This document shows positions 13,800 through 19,770 of a stretch of DNA of 19,770 nucleotides, piece after piece. Position 1 is the first letter of the stretch; every line of letters begins with the position of its first letter. Origin of the DNA: DAORHV01 sp964434575 (GTDB taxonomy: Bacteria > Patescibacteriota > Gracilibacteria > Peribacterales > Peribacteraceae); NCBI GenBank assembly GCA_964434575.1, contig CAYSWB010000023.1:1-19770 (forward strand), written 5' to 3'. The notes below the pieces were generated by a model. That model worked only from the letters and a program-made list of their open reading frames with translations. It was not told where the DNA came from and did no database searches. A program made the position numbers and the translations under genes.

Positions 13800-13828
13800 A
13801 CTGTACTGATCCGCCCATTCTTTGACAA
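13800..13828 (-). promoter_or_regulatory. Putative tRNA-Leu promoter sharing its -35 with a divergent promoter
   Basis: On the minus strand TTGTCA (13823-13828, five of six) and TACAGT (13800-13805, four of six) are 17 nt apart. The tRNA 5' end is 35 nt beyond the -10. The -35 overlaps the plus-strand -35 by five bases. Confidence 0.45.
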
Positions 13829-13849
13829 GCGCATCGCCCTCCCTACACT
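13822..13849 (+). promoter_or_regulatory. Putative promoter of the membrane protein gene at 13856/13925
   Basis: A perfect TTGACA (13822-13827), a 16-nt spacer and TACACT (13844-13849, four of six). Six nucleotides later comes an ATA codon at 13856 in frame with the downstream gene, at the position where other genes here have their ATG. Confidence 0.5.
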
Positions 13850-13924
13850 GCGAGAATACTCAAGAACGTCGCGACCGAAGGCGAGACCGTCACCAACGCA
13901 TCTGCTCCGCCAGGCCCCGCCGTT

Positions 13925-14668
13925 TTGCCCGAAGCAGCCGCCCAGAAGGCGCTCGAACGCGCGGGCTGGTTTTCATCGACGCGATCGCGCGTGTTCGGCA
14001 TCACCGGCGCCGTGCTGCTCTGCGTCGCGGGCGTGTTATACGTCAAGTGGCAACCGGAGCACGGCTGCGAGGAAAAAACCCGCACGGTGCTGAATGCCGG
14101 CAGCGGCGACGGCGACGGGGCCGAAAAGCGGCAGCCCCCGCCGCTCACGCTGGAAGAGGTGAAGGGCGCGAACTTGCTGAGGATCCTGCAGCAGCGCGAG
14201 TTGTCGCTGGGCAGGAACGCCATTGCGCTGCGGCTGGACAAGGACCAGTGCGCGCGGCTGGGCATCTGCGACGTGACGGGCATGCGGCATGAGTTCCGCC
14301 TGTCGGACTCCGGCACGTTGTCGAAGGCCGTAAGCGACACCTTGAAGCAGCCGGAAAAGAGTGGCTTCGGGTTCGTGATCGAAAAGCGTGACGGCAAGTA
14401 CGTGCTGCGCGCCTCGGCCGCCGGTTTCGTGGCGCGTGTGAACGTGGAAGACATCGACGACGGCATCGACGGGGTGCTGCATGACAGGCGTAAACAAGAA
14501 TCATGCCCGGAGGAACTCCTACAACGCGGCGGGCTCCGGCCGTCGCATCTTTCGCTCCCCTACCGCGCAAAAAAACCGTGGAGCCTGAACGAGGAAGAAT
14601 CCAGCGAAATCATTTCCCTGCTTCCGGTGGAGCGCGAGCCGGCGCCAGTCGTCGCGAAGCACCCGTAA
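13925..14668 (+). CDS. Single-pass membrane protein of unknown function
   Basis: From TTG 13925 the frame encodes 247 residues. A short basic N-terminus precedes one hydrophobic helix (about 23-40), and the rest should lie outside the membrane. It includes an acidic/Pro-rich linker (about 58-76), a region with Cys109 and Cys115, and a mixed alpha/beta stretch to about 185. No family is recognised. TTG 13925 is only the first conventional start codon. The frame is open upstream to the promoter with coding-like, GC-ended codons, and the promoter spacing points to ATA 13856 (270 residues). The gene is divergent from tRNA-Leu and precedes groES on the same strand, separated by the heat-shock promoter region. 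Confidence 0.75.
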   Translation: MPEAAAQKALERAGWFSSTRSRVFGITGAVLLCVAGVLYVKWQPEHGCEEKTRTVLNAGSGDGDGAEKRQPPPLTLEEVKGANLLRILQQRELSLGRNAIALRLDKDQCARLGICDVTGMRHEFRLSDSGTLSKAVSDTLKQPEKSGFGFVIEKRDGKYVLRASAAGFVARVNVEDIDDGIDGVLHDRRKQESCPEELLQRGGLRPSHLSLPYRAKKPWSLNEEESSEIISLLPVEREPAPVVAKHP

Positions 14669-14777
14669 TCGCTCCATGGTCTTCCTGATCAGGACGGTCC
14701 ACCCGGCTCGGCGTACATGTTTGCTGTTCCTATTACTATACAATGTTTTGCTTCCTGCAGCCACGCCTCTGCACCCG

Positions 14778-14827
14778 TTAGCACTCTTGACGGTCGTCTG
14801 CTAGCACTCTAAACTCTAGAGTGCTAA
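14778..14827 (+). promoter_or_regulatory. groESL promoter with CIRCE operator and extra half-site
   Basis: The HrcA operator CIRCE is present as CTAGCACTC (14801-14809), a 9-nt spacer and GAGTGCTAA (14819-14827), one mismatch from consensus. It overlaps the -10 TAAACT (14810-14815) and probable start site. The -35 is TTGACG (14787-14792), 17 nt upstream. A further perfect half-site TTAGCACTC (14778-14786) abuts the -35. HrcA would repress the operon until heat or folding stress; hrcA itself is not in the window. Confidence 0.93.
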
Positions 14828-14849
14828 CCGCATTTTTTCCTTACCCTTT

Positions 14850-15203
14850 ATGTCCCCCAAAGACACCTCCATCCCGCAGCTCGCCGTGAGCATCGAGCCC
14901 CTCGGTGACCGCGTGCTCATCATGCCCCTCGAGAAGGAGCAGGTTTCCGCGTCCGGCATCGTCATCGCCGAAACGTCCTCCAAGGAGAAGCCCCAGGAAG
15001 GCGTCATCATCGCCATGGGCAAGGGCGGCATCATGAATGACAAAGGCGTCGTGTCCCCGGACCCGGCCAAGTTCCTGAAGATCGGCGACAAGGTCCTGTT
15101 CGGCCGCTACGCCGGCGACGACCTGAAGCTGAAGTCCAAGGACGGCAAGGACGTGGAAGTGAAAGTCCTGCACTTAGACTCGGTCCTCGGCATCGTGAAA
15201 TAA
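14850..15203 (+). CDS. groES: Co-chaperonin GroES
   Basis: The 117-residue protein is the Hsp10 lid that caps the GroEL ring. The family fold is clear: IEPLGDRVLIMPLEKEQ (15-31) at the start, the mobile-loop region SASGIVIAETSSKEKPQEG (33-51), then KIGDKVLFGRYAGDDLKL and a final VLGIV strand. It is about 20 residues longer than the usual 95-97, partly from a 12-residue N-terminal extension before the first strand. The ATG at 14850 is the only start behind the CIRCE promoter, and a pyrimidine-rich leader precedes it. It forms an operon with groEL, 39 nt downstream. Confidence 0.97.
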   Translation: MSPKDTSIPQLAVSIEPLGDRVLIMPLEKEQVSASGIVIAETSSKEKPQEGVIIAMGKGGIMNDKGVVSPDPAKFLKIGDKVLFGRYAGDDLKLKSKDGKDVEVKVLHLDSVLGIVK

Positions 15204-15206
15204 GCA

Positions 15207-15237
15207 CTCCCCTCTCCCCTACTTCTTTTTTCTTTCC
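15207..15237 (+). promoter_or_regulatory. Polypyrimidine leader between groES and groEL
   Basis: Uninterrupted pyrimidine runs of 14 (15207-15220) and 16 (15222-15237) nucleotides, broken by a single A, fill the intercistronic gap just before the groEL ATG. There is no purine-rich Shine-Dalgarno sequence. It may be the initiation signal for groEL; this is inference. Confidence 0.5.
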
Positions 15238-15242
15238 AGAAC

Positions 15243-16892
<1,650 letters not shown>

Positions 16893-16903
16893 CCGGATAC
16901 GAA

Positions 16904-16932
16904 AGGGAGCCCTCGGAAGGGGGCTCTTTTTT
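16904..16932 (+). terminator. Intrinsic terminator of groESL
   Basis: Stem GAGCCCTC/GGGGGCTC (16907-16914 and 16919-16926, one G-U pair) closed by the tetraloop GGAA and followed by six T (16927-16932). It lies 14 nt after the groEL stop. Confidence 0.95.
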
Positions 16933-16951
16933 AGAAGCATTCCAGTTGGTT

Positions 16952-16980
16952 TTGAATATTCGATACGATGTCTATAGCAT
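16952..16980 (+). promoter_or_regulatory. Putative promoter of the Cys-rich protein gene
   Basis: TTGAAT (16952-16957) and TAGCAT (16975-16980) are 17 nt apart, four of six matches each. The ATG at 16987 follows by exactly 6 nt. An overlapping alternative -10 is TATAGC (16973-16978). The local sequence is AT-rich. Confidence 0.42.
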
Positions 16981-16986
16981 GTCTAC

Positions 16987-17307
16987 ATGCCCTCCAAAAA
17001 TAAGAATGTAACGATTGCAATCGCAGGGGTCGTCGCTTTGGTCGCGATCTTTGCCATTGCAACCCGCTATTCCGGGCAACAGACCGCTGGAAGTATGCTG
17101 AACGGATCGATGATGTCTGCGCCCAGTCCGGACGTTCCGGAGTGCAAAGCCGGCGCACGATGCAACCCGCCCGGCACACAAGGCATGAGCTGCTCGAACC
17201 CAGGAGACAATATCGTTTTCACCTGCTGCGAAGGAACGATGCAGCAGCGCGACAACTGCGACGTGCCCGCCAGCTCCGGATCGCCATTGCCAATCAGACT
17301 TCAATAA
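16987..17307 (+). CDS. Membrane-anchored cysteine-rich protein of unknown function
   Basis: The 106-residue protein has a Lys/Asn-rich N-terminus followed by a hydrophobic helix (about 8-26) that could be an uncleaved anchor or export signal; no lipobox is seen. After a Ser/Met-rich spacer, six cysteines lie at 53, 59, 69, 80, 81 and 91, including an adjacent pair, within a Gly/Pro-rich segment. This suggests a small disulfide-bonded domain outside the cell. The codons are less GC-rich than those of groEL next door. No family is recognised. It has its own AT-rich promoter after the groESL terminator, and a hairpin with a pyrimidine tail follows its stop. Confidence 0.75.
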   Translation: MPSKNKNVTIAIAGVVALVAIFAIATRYSGQQTAGSMLNGSMMSAPSPDVPECKAGARCNPPGTQGMSCSNPGDNIVFTCCEGTMQQRDNCDVPASSGSPLPIRLQ

Positions 17308-17308
17308 A

Positions 17309-17340
17309 TGCCGTTTGCAATCGGCACTTCCTTTTCTTTT
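17309..17340 (+). terminator. Hairpin with pyrimidine tail: weak terminator or leader element
   Basis: A 5-bp stem TGCCG/CGGCA (17309-17313 and 17322-17326) with an 8-nt loop is followed by CTTCCTTTTCTTTT, which runs to within 1 nt of the next start codon at 17342. It begins 2 nt after the preceding stop. It may end that transcript in part, or act as the leader of the next gene. Confidence 0.42.
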
Positions 17341-17341
17341 G

Positions 17342-17794
17342 ATGCCATCGCTCATCGCCCCCGACTACAAACAGAAGAAAGCCGCTAAGAAAGGATTCTT
17401 CCCGCCCGTGGGTACCGTCGAGGACGCCGAACACGCCGTCAAGCAAGGCTGGATGGCCGCGTACTTCGTGGCGGGCGTCACCGCCATCCTCACGCTCATC
17501 GTCATGAATGTGGACTCTTCCGCCGTGAAAGGCCTGGATGCCTGGGCGTTTTTGGACGTGGGCATCATGCTGGCCTGCGGCATCGGCATGCAAAAGTGGA
17601 AGTCCCGCGCCGCGGCGGTCATCGCGCTTCTGGTGTTCGCATACGGAAAGATCTACTCCATCCAGGTCGGTCAGAACGTGAGCATCGGCGGATGGATCGT
17701 GGCGGCGCTCCTGCTGCTGTGTTTCGTGAACGGCGTGCGCGGCACGTTCGCGTACCAGAAGCAGAAAGCCGCGGGCGGCGCGCAAAAGGCATAA
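17342..17794 (+). CDS. Four-helix membrane protein of unknown function
   Basis: This encodes 150 residues from ATG 17342. A Lys-rich cytoplasmic N-terminus (to about 35) is followed by four hydrophobic segments at about 38-56, 66-84, 90-108 and 115-133, then a short Lys/Gly/Ala-rich tail. There are no catalytic residues I can identify and no recognised family. A TTG at 17315 could extend it but lies inside the hairpin after the previous gene; ATG 17342 directly follows a pyrimidine tract, as at other starts here. It is probably read in part from the upstream promoter. The PlsC promoter begins right after its stop. Confidence 0.78.
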   Translation: MPSLIAPDYKQKKAAKKGFFPPVGTVEDAEHAVKQGWMAAYFVAGVTAILTLIVMNVDSSAVKGLDAWAFLDVGIMLACGIGMQKWKSRAAAVIALLVFAYGKIYSIQVGQNVSIGGWIVAALLLLCFVNGVRGTFAYQKQKAAGGAQKA

Positions 17795-17801
17795 GGCTGT
17801 T

Positions 17802-17830
17802 TTGACATCGAAACGCGGTTGCCGTACAAC
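17802..17830 (+). promoter_or_regulatory. Putative plsC promoter
   Basis: A perfect TTGACA (17802-17807), 17-nt spacer and TACAAC (17825-17830, four of six) precede ATG 17841 by 10 nt, giving a leader of about 4 nt. The TTG at 17802, which could be taken as a start codon, is part of this -35. Confidence 0.47.
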
Positions 17831-17840
17831 TGCTCCCTTT

Positions 17841-18536
17841 ATGCGTGAGCAAGAAGCACCGCCGGCAGCCGACGACATGGAAGCGCGCACCGTCGCCGAC
17901 AAAGCACTCTACAACGCCGCCTACTGGACGTGCTTCACCGCGCTGACGCTCGGCTCCAGCCTGCGCGCCACCGGCCGCGCCAACGTGCCCATGGAAGGCC
18001 CGGTGCTGCTGGCCTCCAATCACTCCTCGAACATCGACCCGGTCGCCATCGGCGTGGCCAGCCCGCGGTATTTGTCATTCATGGCCAAGCAAGAGCTGTT
18101 CCGCAACCGCCTGCTCGGCACGCTGCTCACGCGGCTGGGCGCCACGCCGGTGAACCGCAAGTTCGCCCGCGCCGGACTGGCCGAGGGCCGCACGATGCTG
18201 CGGCAGGGCCGCGCGGTGCTGCTGTTTCCGGAAGGCGAGCGCAGCATGGACGGGCAGTTGCAGCCGCTGAAGCCCGGCATCACATCGCTGATGAAGCAGG
18301 ACGTTCCGGTGGTCCCGGTGGGCATCGCCGGAAGCCATGACGCCATGGGCAAAGGCAGAATGCCCGTGCCTGCACCGCTGTTCTTGCGGCCCAACCGGGC
18401 CACACTCGGCGTGGCGTTCGGCGAACCGCTGTCCGCGGCCGAAATCGCCGGCATGGAACGCGAAGAGATGCTTCGCGAACTGCATGCGCGCATCGCCGCA
18501 TGCGTCGCCGAAGCGGAAGATATCCGCAGGAAATAA
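17841..18536 (+). CDS. plsC: 1-acyl-sn-glycerol-3-phosphate acyltransferase (PlsC family)
   Basis: The 231-residue protein shows all four acyltransferase blocks: NHSSNID (60-66, catalytic His61 and Asp66), the GATPVNR block (100-106) that helps bind glycerol phosphate, FPEGERS (129-135), and VPVVPVGIAG (155-164). The family moves an acyl chain to lysophosphatidic acid at the inner face of the membrane, making phosphatidic acid. Length is typical. A hydrophobic stretch near 28-40 may dip into the membrane. I start at ATG 17841 because the longer frame begins within the -35 box. CPR bacteria often lack full lipid synthesis, so this enzyme may process scavenged lysolipids; that is inference. It converges on the next gene with stops 3 nt apart. 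Confidence 0.92.
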   Translation: MREQEAPPAADDMEARTVADKALYNAAYWTCFTALTLGSSLRATGRANVPMEGPVLLASNHSSNIDPVAIGVASPRYLSFMAKQELFRNRLLGTLLTRLGATPVNRKFARAGLAEGRTMLRQGRAVLLFPEGERSMDGQLQPLKPGITSLMKQDVPVVPVGIAGSHDAMGKGRMPVPAPLFLRPNRATLGVAFGEPLSAAEIAGMEREEMLRELHARIAACVAEAEDIRRK

Positions 18537-18551
18537 TCCCTACTTGCCGCG
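18525..18551. repeat. Imperfect inverted repeat joining two convergent stop codons
   Basis: The plus gene ends CGC-AGG-AAA-TAA and the minus gene ends CGC-GGC-AAG-TAG, with TCC (18537-18539) between the stops. In the minus-strand transcript the 12-nt arms pair at 11 positions if G-U pairs are allowed; in the plus transcript only 8 pair. No T-tract follows. Confidence 0.6.
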
Positions 18552-19034
18552 CAGCAGCATGTCCACGTGACGCACGTAGGCGGTGGTCCATTCGCTGACG
18601 GTGGCATCGAAGTGTTCTGCGTGCGTCAGCGTGGAATCCGGGTGCTGCCTGCGGATATTCTCCAGGCCGGCCTGCACCGCCGCGTCGCGCGCGGCCTTGG
18701 TACGCAGCGCCTCGGGCGGCATGCGCAGGGCTTCGACCACGGCTGCCACCTCGTACGGCTTGGCGCGGCGGGCGACCTGCTGGCCCATGGCGCGGTCGAT
18801 GTGACGGCGCGTGAGCGTGACGCCCTCGGCCAGGCTGTGGTGCGGATCGAGCGCCATGTCTCCCGGCGGCTCGGCCAACAACACCTCCGTCTGCATTTGG
18901 ATGTGGTCGCGCACCATGTTGGCGTTCGACTCCGGGTCACCCAACTGCGCCACAAGCTCAACGTTGTCCGGGTGCTCCGGATCCTCCGTTCCCGCCATCA
19001 GGCCGATGAGTTTTTCCAAGTCCGGATACGCCAT
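18540..19034 (-). CDS. Unrecognised soluble helical protein
   Basis: This encodes 164 residues from ATG 19034, which follows a pyrimidine-rich leader; the frame is open to 19073. There is no signal peptide or membrane helix. The protein is acidic in its first third and helical throughout, with several His residues (such as HHSLAEG near 65 and HAEHFDATVSEW near 135) that could bind metal, though no defined motif is visible. The end is a basic helix (HVDMLLRGK). The family is not recognised. It is divergent from the small gene at 19135 and converges on plsC. Confidence 0.72.
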   Translation of the reverse strand: MAYPDLEKLIGLMAGTEDPEHPDNVELVAQLGDPESNANMVRDHIQMQTEVLLAEPPGDMALDPHHSLAEGVTLTRRHIDRAMGQQVARRAKPYEVAAVVEALRMPPEALRTKAARDAAVQAGLENIRRQHPDSTLTHAEHFDATVSEWTTAYVRHVDMLLRGK

Positions 19035-19080
19035 GGGAGCAAGCAGGCTAAGGGGTATTCCCGGGCGATTCAAGCAAGCA

Positions 19081-19110
19081 AAGACGTCACTCGGGAAAAC
19101 AGGCTATACT
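19081..19110 (+). promoter_or_regulatory. Putative promoter of the 63-residue gene
   Basis: TATACT (19105-19110, five of six) is preceded after 18 nt by a weak AAGACG. A pyrimidine-rich leader of about 18 nt then runs to ATG 19135. Confidence 0.35.
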
Positions 19111-19134
19111 GGCTCAGCTTCCCCCGTTTTCCGC

Positions 19135-19326
19135 ATGGACATGAAGAACATCCAAGAGCAGTGCAACCAGTTCTTAAAGGGCCTCGGCGTGCCGGGCTTC
19201 ATCGTCATCGGCATTACCGACGGCAAGGAGAAGGTGAATATGGCCTATTCGGTGAACGAAATGCCGCCCAAGCTGCTGATCAAGAGCATGACCACTACGC
19301 TCAACGACCTCATCCAGCGGATGTAA
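19135..19326 (+). CDS. Small conserved-looking protein of unknown function, 63 residues
   Basis: ATG 19135 gives 63 residues: a first helix (about 3-17), a hydrophobic strand PGFIVIGITDG (about 20-30), a second strand and a C-terminal helix (about 46-62). It looks like a small soluble alpha/beta unit without Cys clusters or a catalytic motif. The leader is pyrimidine-rich with no Shine-Dalgarno sequence, and the in-frame ATG at 19141 is an alternative start. The compact fold pattern and clean codon use suggest a real gene, but I do not recognise the family. The next gene follows on the same strand. Confidence 0.65.
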   Translation: MDMKNIQEQCNQFLKGLGVPGFIVIGITDGKEKVNMAYSVNEMPPKLLIKSMTTTLNDLIQRM

Positions 19327-19405
19327 AGGCTTCCCGGAGCCGAAAAGAGCCGATGATGTCCGAAGAACTGGACTTTTCGGAGCGCGATCACAAGAATGGC
19401 GCACT

Positions 19406-19770
19406 TTGGGCAACCGCAGCATCATCCTCGGCGAGGTTCCGATCCCGGAACTGTTGGACCATGTCGTGCCCGGCGGCCTGCGCGGCCACCCCGTGCACCA
19501 GTACTTGGAGGACAAGACGCTCGGCGGCCTGACTGAAGAAATGCGCGGCGTGGTGATCGACCTGTGCCTGGGCCACCACGAACTGATGGAGGGCGAGAAG
19601 CGCTACCAGCCGCGGGACTGCCCGCGCATGCGCCGCAGCGCTTCCTGTCTGCACGGTGAAATCTGGTACAGCGGCGTGGGCCTGGTGCACCAGGGCGCCA
19701 TCGTCGCCAACGCCATGGGACTGAAGCACGTGGGCGGCGCCCCCATAGCGGACAAGGCCGAAACACTGAG
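19406..19770 (+). CDS. Unrecognised protein, 3' end beyond window; start or frame uncertain
   Basis: From TTG 19406 the frame is open to the window edge (about 121 residues) with strongly coding-like codons. The visible protein is soluble and alpha/beta in style, with a GNRSIILGEVPIPELLDH opening, a VVIDLCLGHHE segment, two further Cys (DCPRM, ASCLHGE) and a Gly-rich stretch GGAPIADKAE. I do not recognise the family. Upstream, ATG 19353 or 19356 opens a plausible N-terminus (MSEELDFSERDHKNGAL) in another frame, leaving coding sense near 19406. So either the gene starts at TTG 19406 or a one-base indel near 19400-19410 splits it. Confidence 0.58.
   Translation, partial: MGNRSIILGEVPIPELLDHVVPGGLRGHPVHQYLEDKTLGGLTEEMRGVVIDLCLGHHELMEGEKRYQPRDCPRMRRSASCLHGEIWYSGVGLVHQGAIVANAMGLKHVGGAPIADKAETL

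Overview
The window reads as a GC-rich bacterial chromosome segment, most likely from the Candidate Phyla Radiation (Patescibacteria), perhaps Peregrinibacteria/Peribacteria. That placement is inference from several traits seen together. Surface proteins carry long Ser/Val-rich tethers. One lipoprotein has an eight-cysteine cluster. There are many small lipoproteins and single-pass proteins of unknown function, no recognisable Shine-Dalgarno sequences, and short intergenic gaps. TGA is used as a stop in several genes, which argues against the recoded Gracilibacteria/Absconditabacteria. A run of exactly 100 N (8167-8266) shows this is a scaffold. No transposase, integrase, phage gene or CRISPR array was seen.

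Layout. 1-1250: partial tRNA-Pro(CGG), a poorly coding stretch, and a lipoprotein that resembles the exported part of anti-sigma-K factors. 1253-3925: a methyltransferase converging on an O-antigen ligase/polymerase-like protein with C-terminal TPRs. 3988-7765: a minus-strand block with two unrecognised soluble proteins, an SppA-type serine protease, a lipid-anchored LytM (M23) protein and a YggT-family membrane protein, i.e. an envelope-maintenance theme. 7810-8725: two different methionine-R-sulfoxide reductases back to back across the N gap. 8729-11360: an unknown protein, a large LamG plus RTX-like surface protein, and the eight-cysteine lipoprotein. 11427-13765: an orphan FAD aromatic monooxygenase, another lipoprotein and tRNA-Leu(CAG). 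13856-16932: a membrane protein and a CIRCE-controlled groES-groEL operon with a clear terminator. 16987-19770: a Cys-rich anchored peptide, a four-helix membrane protein, a PlsC acyltransferase, an unknown protein on the minus strand, a 63-residue protein and a final partial gene.

Expression signals are the most distinctive part. Several starts lie exactly 6 nt after a -10 box, so their transcripts should be leaderless. Many others follow short pyrimidine-rich leaders with no purine-rich ribosome site. All three convergent gene pairs end with their stop codons exactly 3 nt apart, and the two coding ends mirror each other so that they form a hairpin whose loop is the 3-nt gap. This stop-to-stop mirror is my main candidate for something undescribed; it rests on three pairs and needs a genome-wide count.
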